Positions 26,901-35,248 of a DNA stretch of 64,000 nt are shown piece by piece; position 1 is the first letter of the stretch, and each line of letters opens with the position of its first letter. The notes beneath the pieces were generated by a model, which saw only the letters and a list, made by a program, of their open reading frames with translations, ran no database searches and was not told the DNA's origin. Origin of the DNA: CADEDV01 sp964596345 (GTDB taxonomy: Bacteria; Bacteroidota; Bacteroidia; Chitinophagales; Chitinophagaceae); the NCBI GenBank assembly GCA_964596345.1, contig CAZQSZ010000001.1, positions 186,001 through 250,000 on the forward strand. Direction: 5' to 3'. A program made the translations under genes and the position numbers.

Positions 26901-27529
26901 TGCAGGCCCTGCGGGCACAGATGAACCCGCATTTTATTTTCAATTGCCTCAATTCGATCAACAGGTATATTGTTAAAAGTGACCAGGCTACAGCCTCTCT
27001 TTATCTTACCCGTTTTGCCAAGCTGATCCGGCTGATACTGGATAACTCGAACAGTAAGACCATAACCCTGACCAATGAGCTGGAAGCCCTGCGCCTGTAT
27101 ATTGAAATGGAGAGTATCCGTTTTGAAAAAAAATTCAGTTATACGATTAAAGTGGATGACAGCGTTCACCCGGATAGCATATATGTACCCCCGCTGATCA
27201 TCCAGCCCTATGTGGAGAATGCCATCTGGCATGGCCTGCTTCATAAAGAATCAGCCGGTCATTTGTTCGTTCATATCTGCTGTGGTTCCAAATCTGTACT
27301 CGAATGTATCGTGGAAGATAACGGGGTGGGCCGGGATAAAGCCAAAGAACTGAAAAGTAAATCCGCATCGAATAAGAAATCACTGGGAATGCAACTGACA
27401 GAAGACCGGCTGGCTTTATTGAATAAGAATGCGGAACTGAATGCTTCGGTGGAGATCCTTGATTTGAAGACAGAAGCAGGAGAAGCCGCAGGAACCCGGG
27501 TTATTTTAAAAATACCTGTTGATAGTTAA
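23978..27529 (+). CDS. hybrid-length sensor kinase: two-component propeller, Y_Y_Y, GAF, LytS-type kinase
   Basis: A giant sensor of about 1180 residues. The periplasmic part is a beta-propeller of two-component-regulator repeats, seen as units such as DNKGFLWILYPRSVQRFDG, then a Y_Y_Y domain (YRYRLEGFDKEWKYLG). A membrane helix follows (QWWFLGLLFISVFTVLWLF), then a cytosolic GAF domain (VPVIVNNKVIGVIDCEHS) and a His_kinase/LytS domain with the phosphorylated His in MNPHFIFNCLNSIN and the N box in VENAIWHGL. The start is unresolved: no ATG precedes the signal-like ITAITLLLVAGLPAQ, so a TTG is likely; TTG codons exist at 23876, 23978 and 24005, and the middle one is used here. Co-transcribed with the LytTR gene. 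Confidence 0.88.
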   Translation: MAIAAIIQRLGITAITLLLVAGLPAQLPDYHLQLFDYTAGLRPGTIEAVTKDNKGFLWILYPRSVQRFDGRKAVSYKAGNGMTNIHCDEQGRVWVGSSGKVYRFDEEGQQFKEVRVKSPDSVYATGTVFSMPGKRTLLNASSGFFEYDAGRDQFVPALRDLPVPPGYGTRSFGYKGATIFFGHKGYVYRYNITSKKLDSLPDRSMRRIFPLNEDSVLINTWSLHSYWYNFSGNTVHEAKPPASLRSKPASDAFAARSMVEVGPAKYIITSAEGVFEYLASARQYKSLNLYYKGNPVLTGDIANSIYADKEGYVWMSTVDGIARFPLHGQSFGLMRIPLRNDVSQSNANNIRNITEDEKGNLWMATGNGVLCWKPATNQWVSYLPEEGRTDRLAYPSVRGIAYDGRYVILGPADLGVWLFNPVTEKYKRPVYASAAVQEMNLRDFADDVYTLRNGNHVITGRDALYVLEGKTYRLDTLDNPAAKENSNYVFQGKDGWVWITTIQGLHLLDSNLVYKQKAVLPAGSSPVSAGLMLQDGRLLFAIDKGLYTASVQEGNIRIKKFTPVFDDVFITSLFMDDKGFIWATSDNGIYRYDSLNSRLNLFDHSDNVQGYGFNLNSWHKSRDGVLFMGGVNGLNYLQPEKFATRTDSLRVYIQQVKNSSNDSLTYPLDRKALLSYSQRSLEAEFVSPYYNNPEKVKYRYRLEGFDKEWKYLGNINSVRFTSLPAGDYTLLVEASINNVDWAAAANSFSFTIKKPFWLQWWFLGLLFISVFTVLWLFIRNRNRKIADKQEELEAEQAINYFSSSIADQQSVDGILWDVAKNCIGRLGFEDCVIYLLDEERNVLQQKAAHGPKSPGRFEISEPIEIPVGKGITGTVAATGKAELINDTAADSRYIIDGTRRFSEIAVPVIVNNKVIGVIDCEHSKKGFFTQRHLSILSTIASLCAGKIVKAKAEAEKKEAERILMDTQQKMADVEMQALRAQMNPHFIFNCLNSINRYIVKSDQATASLYLTRFAKLIRLILDNSNSKTITLTNELEALRLYIEMESIRFEKKFSYTIKVDDSVHPDSIYVPPLIIQPYVENAIWHGLLHKESAGHLFVHICCGSKSVLECIVEDNGVGRDKAKELKSKSASNKKSLGMQLTEDRLALLNKNAELNASVEILDLKTEAGEAAGTRVILKIPVDS

Positions 27530-27544
27530 TCTAAAACCTGTTGT

Positions 27545-28294
27545 ATGATAAAAGCTGTATTGGTGGATGACGAAAAGAATGCGCTGGAAATGATGGAGTG
27601 GCTCTTAGTCACCTATTGTCCGCAGGTGGAAATCGCTGCCATGTGCTCATCTGCTGAGCAGGGTATTGAAGCGGTGCATACCCACCGGCCTGATGTGGTG
27701 TTCCTGGATATTGAAATGCCGAAGCTCAATGGCTTTGATATGCTGGAAAAGTTTGATAAACTCTTTTTTGATGTGGTCTTTTGTACGGCGTATGACCAGT
27801 TTGCCATCAAAGCATTTAAGTACAGTGCCCTGAATTATCTTCTGAAGCCTGTCGATCCCGAAGACCTGAAAATAACCGTACAACGTCTCGAAGCAAAGAA
27901 GACAATCCCGACGAAGGAACAGTTTGATCTTTTGCTGCAAAACATACAACAACCTGTAAAAACAACCCCGCAACGGATCGCTCTTACCACCGGTGACGGG
28001 CTGATCTTTGTGCCAACGGCAGATATTATTTATTGCGAGGCAGAAAGCAATTATACCAGCGTGGTACTATCGGGGGGTAAAAAAATTGTGGTATCGAAAG
28101 TGCTTAAGGAAATTGATGAAGCATTGAGTGGTCCTGATTTTTACCGGGTGCACAGTTCCTTCCTGATCAATATTAACCGGATCAGGAAATTTGTGCGGGG
28201 CGATGGAGGCTATATCATTATGGATAATGATGCCACTGTTTCTATTTCCCGCAGCCGCAAGCAGGAGTTCATGGAACTGTTCTCTAAATTCTGA
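27545..28294 (+). CDS. LytTR response regulator
   Basis: A 249-residue regulator partnering the propeller kinase, 15 bases upstream. The receiver domain begins IKAVLVDDEKNALEM, has the phosphoacceptor Asp55 in VVFLDIEMPKLNG, and the conserved Lys in NYLLKPVD. The LytTR DNA-binding domain occupies the last 100 residues (DIIYCEAESNYTSVVL, YRVHSSFLININRI). The architecture is that of LytR/AgrA-type regulators, which bind direct repeats near promoters. A strong terminator closes the unit. Confidence 0.96.
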   Translation: MIKAVLVDDEKNALEMMEWLLVTYCPQVEIAAMCSSAEQGIEAVHTHRPDVVFLDIEMPKLNGFDMLEKFDKLFFDVVFCTAYDQFAIKAFKYSALNYLLKPVDPEDLKITVQRLEAKKTIPTKEQFDLLLQNIQQPVKTTPQRIALTTGDGLIFVPTADIIYCEAESNYTSVVLSGGKKIVVSKVLKEIDEALSGPDFYRVHSSFLININRIRKFVRGDGGYIIMDNDATVSISRSRKQEFMELFSKF

Positions 28295-28315
28295 AGGCAC
28301 TTTTGTATAACGATG

Positions 28316-28345
28316 ATCCCTGTTGTAAGCAACAGGGATTTTTTT
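28316..28345 (+). terminator. terminator after the LytTR gene
   Basis: ATCCCTGTTG and CAACAGGGAT form a perfect 10-base stem around TAAG, followed by seven T. Confidence 0.92.
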
Positions 28346-28452
28346 GCTGCCGGCTCAATAATTTTTCCATTGACTCATACCGGCTTTTTTTCACCCGTCT
28401 AGCCCGGTAGGTTTGTGTTGTAATCAAAAACAACCATTAAACTTTATCAAGT

Positions 28453-28881
28453 ATGACCATTGTTAACAACTACCTGGTAATGGTAAGCAAAGGAGTTGCT
28501 GCCGTTCTCCTGGTCAGTACATTCTTTGCATCCTGTACAAAAGAGAAATCAACAGTTCTCCCGGTTAAGATAGAAGGAACCTGGGAAGGAAAGTTTGGTT
28601 ATGGCCCGGACCAGAAAGAGTACCTGTATGCATTGCATATCAGGCCCGGTGGTATTCTTGAAAGGATGGATAGTTCCGGGAATGTAACAGGCTCCGGGGT
28701 GTGGGAAATGAGCGATAAAATTTTCTCTGGTATTTATAATACAAATGGAAGCATTTTCTCCCTGCTGGCTGCTTTTGACGACCGGCAGGGAAAATTGATG
28801 GGCAACTGGGGTTATGGCAACAATGCTTCCAATGGGGGCACCTGGGAGATGGTCAAAAAAAGACTCAAACAAGTACGTTAA
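28453..28881 (+). CDS. secreted lipoprotein, lipocalin-like, paralogue 1
   Basis: A 142-residue lipoprotein: a hydrophobic N-terminus ends in the lipobox FFASC (Cys near 27). The mature part has IEGTWEGKFGYG, GSGVWEMS and MGNWGYGNN, a pattern of repeated G-T/N-W motifs seen in small lipocalin-like Bacteroidota lipoproteins. Its neighbour 18 bases on shares the same motif order (GTWEGKWGDIG, ATGTWSLNG, ITGTWGYSPS), so the two arose by tandem duplication and are likely one operon. A TAGGTTTG box lies about 40 bases before the start. Function unknown. Confidence 0.75.
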   Translation: MTIVNNYLVMVSKGVAAVLLVSTFFASCTKEKSTVLPVKIEGTWEGKFGYGPDQKEYLYALHIRPGGILERMDSSGNVTGSGVWEMSDKIFSGIYNTNGSIFSLLAAFDDRQGKLMGNWGYGNNASNGGTWEMVKKRLKQVR

Positions 28882-28898
28882 TCAAATAAACCTTAATC

Positions 28899-29285
28899 AT
28901 GAAAATTGTAAAACAACTACTGCTGGCCACATTGCTGGCAGTGAGCCTGCTGGCTTGTAAAAAAGACAAAGTAGCTGCTAACGGTATTGCCGGAACCTGG
29001 GAAGGCAAATGGGGTGATATCGGGCAGACACCGGTGAATTTTATCAAATTTGATATCAGCAGTAATGGAACGCTGACAAGACTGAACCAACAGGGACAAA
29101 CCATTGCCACCGGCACCTGGTCGCTGAACGGTATTGAGTTTTCCGGCACCTACACACATACCAGTGACGGGCAAACGCATAAGATGGCCGGCTTGTACAC
29201 TGATTTCAATGGAGAGATCACCGGTACCTGGGGATATAGCCCCAGCCAGGCCGATGGGGGAACACTTGATTTGAAAAAACAATAA
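28899..29285 (+). CDS. secreted lipoprotein, lipocalin-like, paralogue 2
   Basis: A 128-residue lipoprotein with signal MKIVKQLLLATLLAVSLLAC, the lipobox Cys being residue 20. The mature domain repeats the scheme of the gene just upstream, with clear but low identity, ending GGTLDLKKQ as against GGTWEMVKK. It is probably an outer- or inner-leaflet anchored small beta-barrel-like protein. A hairpin terminator follows 36 bases after the stop. No ligand can be deduced. Confidence 0.75.
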   Translation: MKIVKQLLLATLLAVSLLACKKDKVAANGIAGTWEGKWGDIGQTPVNFIKFDISSNGTLTRLNQQGQTIATGTWSLNGIEFSGTYTHTSDGQTHKMAGLYTDFNGEITGTWGYSPSQADGGTLDLKKQ

Positions 29286-29320
29286 CGGGACGGTTTTTCA
29301 TATGCAGTTAGTTTACGTGT

Positions 29321-29345
29321 AAGCGGCCAACCGGCCGCTTTTTTA
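29321..29345 (+). terminator. terminator after the lipoprotein pair
   Basis: AAGCGGCC and GGCCGCTT pair perfectly around AACC, with T residues after the stem. Confidence 0.88.
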
Positions 29346-29448
29346 TGTTATAAGGTTTGCCAGTAACTCAATAATAATTCCAATGGCTCATCCTTGCTTT
29401 AATAAAAAATGAGTAGAAAATATTTTTATGATTCATTAAACGGGTTGT

Positions 29449-30897
29449 ATGAAAAAAATTGCATGGATGATAGTAATAAGCCAGTTTACATTGACTGTTG
29501 CTGCACAAAATGTCGGTATTGGAACTACTAACCCCTCTCAGAAACTGGAGGTGAATGGAGCTATCCGGATAGGCAACACCAATAGCAGTACAACCGGCGC
29601 AATCAGGTGGAACAGTTCAAAAAACGATTTTGAAGGCTATAACGGCACTGCCTGGGTTAGTTTGACAGGTGGAAAAGGGGGCTGGGGCGATCAGCAGCAT
29701 TTTGCTACAGAAAACCAGGCCACCTATAATAATTTGTATAACTCCGGAACTAGTTACGGGAGTTACTTTGGTTCCGCTTTATCTGCTAACAGTGATTATC
29801 TTTTAGCTGCGGCATATGGCGATTATAATGCTCAGAATGGATTGGCTGCTGCCGGAACTGTTCGCCTTTATAAAAAAACAAACGGGGTATGGCCACTACA
29901 GGCACAAACAATAATAACATCTCCGCTCCCTGCTAATTCAGAGCATTTCGGCAGCAGTATTAACATAGATGCAAGCACATTCATTGTTGGGGCATTGGGC
30001 AATTCGTCCAACCGCGGAAGAGCATACATCTATACAGTTAATGCCGGCGGCCAGGCGGTATTGAGTGCTAGCCTGGTACCACTTGGGCTGCAGCAAAATG
30101 ATTTCTTCGGTATGTCATCAGGAATTTCAGGGTATTATGCTTTGGTTGGTGCTCCCGGTAAAATGGTTGGAACTAATTCAAGCCAGGGAATTGTTTATGC
30201 ATACCGTTATGATGTGACCAGTGGTACCTGGCTCCAAATGGGTACCGGTTTAACAGCACCAGATGGTATGGCCAATGATTTTTTCGGAAAGAACCTGAGC
30301 GTCTCAGGGTCGTATGCCGCTATTGCTGCTACGTCTAAAAATGTAAATGGTGTACATAATGCAGGTAAAATTTATATCTATCATTTCAACGGCAACGACT
30401 GGGTTTATTCAACTTCATTGACAGCAAATAATCCATTGCAGCATGATAAATTCGGTACCAGTGTTTTTTTAAAAGGCGATACCTTATTAGTTGGCACCAG
30501 CCAGTACAATGGGTTTCTGGATACAGATGGTAATGGTAAAGTGATGATTTACCTGCGCAATGGCAATAACTGGGTGCTGCAAACGACACTGACTGCTCCG
30601 GATGGACAGAAAAGTGATGAATTCGGCTGTTCAGTACATCTTCATAATGGACATATTATTATAGGAGCCAGGTATGCGGGCATCGGGGTATCCCGCACTG
30701 CCGGCAAAGCATATGTTTTTTCTCTTGAGAACAACCAATGGCAACTTCAATCCATTCTGGCTGCATCCAACCGGACGGCCGGGGATGAGTTTGGTTCTTC
30801 TGTAGTAATCTCAGGTAATGCTGCTGTTGCCGGGGCACCGGAGGCAACAGTGAATGGAGTAAACCAGAGCGGACGCCTGTATTTCTTTTATCAATGA
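29449..30897 (+). CDS. secreted FG-GAP beta-propeller protein, paralogue 1
   Basis: A 482-residue exported protein. After the signal peptide (MKKIAWMIVISQFTLTVAAQ) comes NVGIGTTNPSQKLEVNGAIR, a head seen in many Bacteroidota surface and fibre-like proteins, then about six FG-GAP blades of the kind FGSSINIDASTFIVGALG, FGTSVFLKGDTLLVGTS and FGCSVHLHNGHIIIGARY. FG-GAP propellers bind calcium and proteins. No C-terminal T9SS sorting domain is seen; the protein ends after the last blade (SGRLYFFYQ). Followed by a paralogue of the same plan 95 bases on. Confidence 0.85.
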   Translation: MKKIAWMIVISQFTLTVAAQNVGIGTTNPSQKLEVNGAIRIGNTNSSTTGAIRWNSSKNDFEGYNGTAWVSLTGGKGGWGDQQHFATENQATYNNLYNSGTSYGSYFGSALSANSDYLLAAAYGDYNAQNGLAAAGTVRLYKKTNGVWPLQAQTIITSPLPANSEHFGSSINIDASTFIVGALGNSSNRGRAYIYTVNAGGQAVLSASLVPLGLQQNDFFGMSSGISGYYALVGAPGKMVGTNSSQGIVYAYRYDVTSGTWLQMGTGLTAPDGMANDFFGKNLSVSGSYAAIAATSKNVNGVHNAGKIYIYHFNGNDWVYSTSLTANNPLQHDKFGTSVFLKGDTLLVGTSQYNGFLDTDGNGKVMIYLRNGNNWVLQTTLTAPDGQKSDEFGCSVHLHNGHIIIGARYAGIGVSRTAGKAYVFSLENNQWQLQSILAASNRTAGDEFGSSVVISGNAAVAGAPEATVNGVNQSGRLYFFYQ

Positions 30898-30991
30898 TAT
30901 TCTTGTTAAGAACTCAGTTATTCTTCCAATTACTAATCAATAACAGGAGCACAGGATTTGCAACAGTAGTTTCACAGCATAATCAAGCGAT

Positions 30992-32452
30992 ATGAAAAAG
31001 TTTATTTCTTTTTTTCTTCTTATTATTCTTGCAGGCGTACTGAATTCGCAAAGTGTGTCTGTTAATAACGATGGCAGCCAGCCTAACGGCAGAAGCATAC
31101 TGGATATTAAAAGTTCAGATAAAGGCGTATTACTGCCCCGGATGACATCTGCACAGCGAAATGCGATCCAGGTAGTGCCCGGTGATGCAGGGTTGATGGT
31201 ATTTGATACCGACAAGCAGAGTTTGTATATCTACACAGGTATGAACTGGCGTCCGCTCCCTTTTACAACCGAAAATGAAGTGTACCCGGTTAATTATACT
31301 GCACCAGATTCAGAAGAAGGCGACAGCTTCGGACAGGCCGTGGCTATTTATGGTAACTATGCGGTGGTGGCCGCTCCTTATGATGATATCAATGCCAACA
31401 CAAACCAGGGCTCGGTGTATGTTTTTTTCTACACCGGCAACGGATGGGTATTTCAACAGAAACTAACGGCTGCGGATGGTGCCGCAGAGGATGTGTTTGG
31501 TATCAGCGTTTCGATCTGGAATGACCAGTTAGCCGTAGGCGCATCCGGGGCGGATATTGCGGGGCAATCAAACAGGGGTGCTGTCTATATGTTTAAACTG
31601 AACGGGAATCAATGGCAACAGCAGGCAAAACTGCTGCATGGCGATCCTGTAGCCGGTGATGAATTTGGAAAAGCCGTAGCGATACAGAATAATAAGCTGT
31701 TGGTTGGCGCACCAAGAAAAAGTAACGGAAGTTTCAACCAGCAGGGAGCGGCTTATCTTTTCTTGTATAATGGCAGCAACTGGACCCAAAACAACAAACT
31801 GCTGCACGGAGAACTTACAGGTGGAGATGAGTTTGGTTCAAGTGTGGCAGTAGATGCGAACCGGCTGGTTATTGGTGCTCCCGATAAAAGAGAGAATAAC
31901 ATTTCACTGGCGGGTGCAGCGTTTATTTTTTATTCTGCCAATGGAAACAGCGGCTGGAGCCTGGAAAAGAAACTAACAAATACCACTTCGGCATTTGAAG
32001 ACCGGTTCGGCAGCAGTGTGTCTATAGATGGTGAGCATGTGGCAATTGGGGTTCCCGGCAGACATTTATATAACAGTGATGCAGCAGGTGCTGTTATTAT
32101 TTATCGTTATATCCAGAACGACTGGCTGGGCACTGCCTCTTTGGATGTAAAAGAGGTGGCTACAGAAGATTATTTTGGTTCATCCGTAGCCCTCAAAGGC
32201 GCACAGTTGCTGGTAGGGGCACCCATGCGTGACATAGATGGTCATTTTAATGCAGGCGGCACCTGGTTGTTTGAGGGTGACCTCCCTTTTTCAAGCTGGT
32301 TTTTCCGGCGGAGGATCACTGATGTGGAAGTGGAGCGGATCGCCTTCTTCGGCTCTGCGGTGGCAGTATGCAAAGTAACCGGCCGTTATATTATCGGCAG
32401 CCGTTATGCCAACCAGGGAAAGGGAAGGATTGCAATAGGTACGCTGCCATAA
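30992..32452 (+). CDS. secreted FG-GAP beta-propeller protein, paralogue 2
   Basis: A 486-residue exported protein with signal peptide ending near VLNSQS. Its head, GRSILDIKSSDKGVLLPRMT and QRNAIQVVPGDAGLMVFDT, is the collar-like segment typical of Bacteroidota surface and fibre proteins. Then come six or seven FG-GAP blades (FGISVSIWNDQLAVGASG, FGSSVAVDANRLVIGAPD and so on). The blades are related to, but clearly diverged from, those of the gene upstream. Role unknown; adhesion or substrate contact is a guess from the fold. Confidence 0.85.
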   Translation: MKKFISFFLLIILAGVLNSQSVSVNNDGSQPNGRSILDIKSSDKGVLLPRMTSAQRNAIQVVPGDAGLMVFDTDKQSLYIYTGMNWRPLPFTTENEVYPVNYTAPDSEEGDSFGQAVAIYGNYAVVAAPYDDINANTNQGSVYVFFYTGNGWVFQQKLTAADGAAEDVFGISVSIWNDQLAVGASGADIAGQSNRGAVYMFKLNGNQWQQQAKLLHGDPVAGDEFGKAVAIQNNKLLVGAPRKSNGSFNQQGAAYLFLYNGSNWTQNNKLLHGELTGGDEFGSSVAVDANRLVIGAPDKRENNISLAGAAFIFYSANGNSGWSLEKKLTNTTSAFEDRFGSSVSIDGEHVAIGVPGRHLYNSDAAGAVIIYRYIQNDWLGTASLDVKEVATEDYFGSSVALKGAQLLVGAPMRDIDGHFNAGGTWLFEGDLPFSSWFFRRRITDVEVERIAFFGSAVAVCKVTGRYIIGSRYANQGKGRIAIGTLP

Positions 32453-32536
32453 TAAGAACAACGACCGGGATCCTTTTGCTGGATGCCAACTTTTTCAAGA
32501 GCTTTCTGTTGTATTTTTACAGCTCAATTGTATGGT

Positions 32537-32758
32537 ATGAAAAAGTGGGCCCCGGTCATTTTGTTTTTTATTTTCTTTTTGCTGGTCGCAGATATGGAAA
32601 CAAAGGCACAATGCTCTGTTTGCACCAAGACAGCCCAGCAACTGGGTGAGCAGCCTGCCAAAGGCATGAACTCCGGCATTTTATACCTCGCTTTTGCTCC
32701 CTTTGCTATCGTGGGTTATATCGGCTACCGCTGGTGGAAGAATAATAAGGCAGCGTAA
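32537..32758 (+). CDS. small membrane protein with a CSVC motif
   Basis: A 73-residue protein. A signal-like helix (VILFFIFFLLVADMETKAQ) is followed by CSVCTKTAQQLGEQPAKGMN and a second helix (ILYLAFAPFAIVGYIGYRWW) ending KNNKAA. The CxxC pair directly after the cut site suggests a metal or redox role, or a lipid-modified Cys. Near-identical short proteins are familiar to me from Chitinophagaceae and related genomes but have no assigned function. The ATG giving MKKWAPVIL is used; a longer frame starting 18 codons upstream lacks support. Stands between the FG-GAP genes and the metalloprotease gene. Confidence 0.72.
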   Translation: MKKWAPVILFFIFFLLVADMETKAQCSVCTKTAQQLGEQPAKGMNSGILYLAFAPFAIVGYIGYRWWKNNKAA

Positions 32759-32830
32759 TTCCATTTACAAAATTCAGCGCCGTATAAGTTTGCACATTGC
32801 TTAACTTCAGCAGACAAAACCTAACTGCTC

Positions 32831-35248
32831 ATGCGTAAGCTGTTCTTCATACTGCTGTTGCTCCCTGTTTGTGCTATCGCACAGAAATTACCCACTATCG
32901 AAGAGAAAACAAAAGACCTGAAAAAACAGGAAGGCTTCCTGCCTTTTTACTGGGATGAGAATGCCGGAAAGATCTGGCTGGAGATCAGTAAAACGGATAC
33001 GGAGTTATTATACGTTACTTCTTTACCGGCTGGTTTGGGTTCCAATGATATTGGTCTCGACCGGGGTTTATTGGGTGCAGAAAGGATTGTGAAGTTTTCA
33101 AAAGTGGGCAGGAAGATCTTACTCATTCAGCCGAATTATAATTACCGGGCAGTGAGTACTGATGCTGCTGAAAGAAGGGCCGTGGAGCAATCTTTTGCAC
33201 AATCCACCCTCTGGGGTTTTACGGTGGAAGCAGAGACAGGTGATCATTACCTGGTGGATGCTACTGATTTTTTATTAAGAGATGCCATGCAGGTGGCCAA
33301 CCGGATCCGTGGCAGCCAGCAGGGAAACTATACTATTGATAAAAACAGGTCAGCTGTTTATTTGCCCCGCACCAAAAATTTTCCGCTCAACACTGAATTC
33401 GAAGCAACCGTTACGTTTGTAAATACTGATGGCAATACGGGTAATTATGTGAATGCAGTGGCACCTTCAGCCGAAGCGTTAACCTTGCGTCTGCATCATT
33501 CCTTTGTACAATTACCCGATGCCGGTTATACGCCAAGAACATTTGATCCGCGGAGCAGCTATATCCCTGTTTCATTTTTTGATTACAGTTCACCGGTTTC
33601 AACCCCGGTTGAAAAATATTTTATTGTACGGCACCGCCTGAAGAAAAAAGATCCTTCGGCTGCGATGAGTGAACCGGTAAAACCAATTATCTATTATGTA
33701 GATAACGGTACACCCGAACCGATCCGCAGCGCTTTGCTGGAAGGAGCAAGCTGGTGGAACCAGGCTTTTGAAGCAGCAGGGTATAAAAATGCCTTCCAGG
33801 TAAAACTATTACCCGAAGATGCCGACCCGATGGATGTTCGCTATAATGTGATCAACTGGGTACACCGTTCAACAAGAGGATGGAGCTATGGGGCTTCAGT
33901 AACGGACCCGAGAACCGGTGAGATCATCAAAGGCCATGTGACACTGGGTTCATTACGGGTACGCCAGGATTATTTGATCGCAACGGGTTTATTAGCACCA
34001 TTTGAAAATGGCACCCCTGCTGATGACAAGATGCTGAAGATGGCATTAGAACGATTAAAACAATTATCGGCACACGAAGTGGGCCATACCATCGGGCTGA
34101 TGCATAATTATGCAGCCAGTGTCAGCAACCGGGCCAGTGTGATGGATTACCCGCATCCGTTAGCCAAACTGAATGCAGCAGGGCAAATCGATCTCAGCAA
34201 TGCGTATGATAACAAGATCGGTGAGTGGGATAAGGTATCCATTACCTGGGGTTACCAGGATTTCCCCGCCGGAACAAATGAAATAAGTGCATTAAATAAT
34301 ATATTGACCGATGCTTCCAAAAAAGGATTGCAGTTTATTTCCGACCAGGATGCAAGGGCAGCAGGTGGTTTGCACCCGCAGGCACATTTATGGGATAATG
34401 GCAGTGATGCGGTGACTGAATTAAAAGAAGTGATGAAAGTGAGAGCAAAAGCGTTAGCACAATTTGGAGAAAAGAATATTCGTCCCGGTATGCCGATGGC
34501 CATGCTGGAAGATGTGCTGGTGCCGGTTTATTTTTATCACCGGTATCAAATTGAAGCGGTGACGAAGTTAGTGGGAGGTATGGGGTATAACTATGCATTA
34601 CGGGGCGATGGACAGATTGTAACAAAAGCGTTATCAAAAGAAGAGCAGTTGAAAGCATTGAGTGCAGTAATGGATTGCCTGGAACCTAAATTCCTGGAAC
34701 TGCCGGATCATATTTCAAAACTGATACCGCCACGTCCCGCTGGTTATGATTTTACAAGAGAATTATTTAAGAAAAGAACAGGCCTTGCCTTCGATGCTTT
34801 ATCACCGGCAGAAACGGCTGCCGATCTTCCCCTCTCTTTTTTATTCAACCCGCAGCGGCTGAGCCGCATGGCGATCTATGAAGTGCAGAACAATGGATTG
34901 GGTGTGGCAGAGATGATCAACCTGCTGATCAGTAAAACCTGGAAAGCACCCGGGCTTAGCGGTATGCAGCGGTTGATACAACTGCAAACACAACAGGTAG
35001 TACTCACTTATTTATTATCAGCCAGCATCAACGATAATAATTCGTTTGCGGTGAAAGCAACCTTGCAAAGAATATTGAAAGACCTGAAAGCATTTATTGA
35101 TACGCAAAGCAAAATGACTATTGATGAAGTCTATAAAGGTCATTTGCTGCTTGCCCTGGAAAGAATGAATAAGCCGGAAAATGCAAAGCCAACGATTCAT
35201 AAAGAGATTCCACCGGGGGCACCGATCGGGTGTGACTGGGCGGATTAA
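32831..35248 (+). CDS. zinc-dependent metalloprotease, DUF5117/DUF4953 type
   Basis: An 805-residue exported protein (signal MRKLFFILLLLPVCAIAQ). The zinc site is LSAHEVGHTIGLMHN (near 412-426), a metzincin-like HExxHxxGxxHN. The long N-terminal region with GFLPFYWDENAGKIWLEI and GLDRGLLGAERIVKFSKVG matches the DUF5117 part of this family, common and often multicopy in Bacteroidota. Substrates are unknown. A TAAGTTTG box lies about 40 bases before the ATG and fits a promoter. Its stop overlaps the stop of the convergent T9SS protein by a shared TTAA. Confidence 0.88.
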   Translation: MRKLFFILLLLPVCAIAQKLPTIEEKTKDLKKQEGFLPFYWDENAGKIWLEISKTDTELLYVTSLPAGLGSNDIGLDRGLLGAERIVKFSKVGRKILLIQPNYNYRAVSTDAAERRAVEQSFAQSTLWGFTVEAETGDHYLVDATDFLLRDAMQVANRIRGSQQGNYTIDKNRSAVYLPRTKNFPLNTEFEATVTFVNTDGNTGNYVNAVAPSAEALTLRLHHSFVQLPDAGYTPRTFDPRSSYIPVSFFDYSSPVSTPVEKYFIVRHRLKKKDPSAAMSEPVKPIIYYVDNGTPEPIRSALLEGASWWNQAFEAAGYKNAFQVKLLPEDADPMDVRYNVINWVHRSTRGWSYGASVTDPRTGEIIKGHVTLGSLRVRQDYLIATGLLAPFENGTPADDKMLKMALERLKQLSAHEVGHTIGLMHNYAASVSNRASVMDYPHPLAKLNAAGQIDLSNAYDNKIGEWDKVSITWGYQDFPAGTNEISALNNILTDASKKGLQFISDQDARAAGGLHPQAHLWDNGSDAVTELKEVMKVRAKALAQFGEKNIRPGMPMAMLEDVLVPVYFYHRYQIEAVTKLVGGMGYNYALRGDGQIVTKALSKEEQLKALSAVMDCLEPKFLELPDHISKLIPPRPAGYDFTRELFKKRTGLAFDALSPAETAADLPLSFLFNPQRLSRMAIYEVQNNGLGVAEMINLLISKTWKAPGLSGMQRLIQLQTQQVVLTYLLSASINDNNSFAVKATLQRILKDLKAFIDTQSKMTIDEVYKGHLLLALERMNKPENAKPTIHKEIPPGAPIGCDWAD

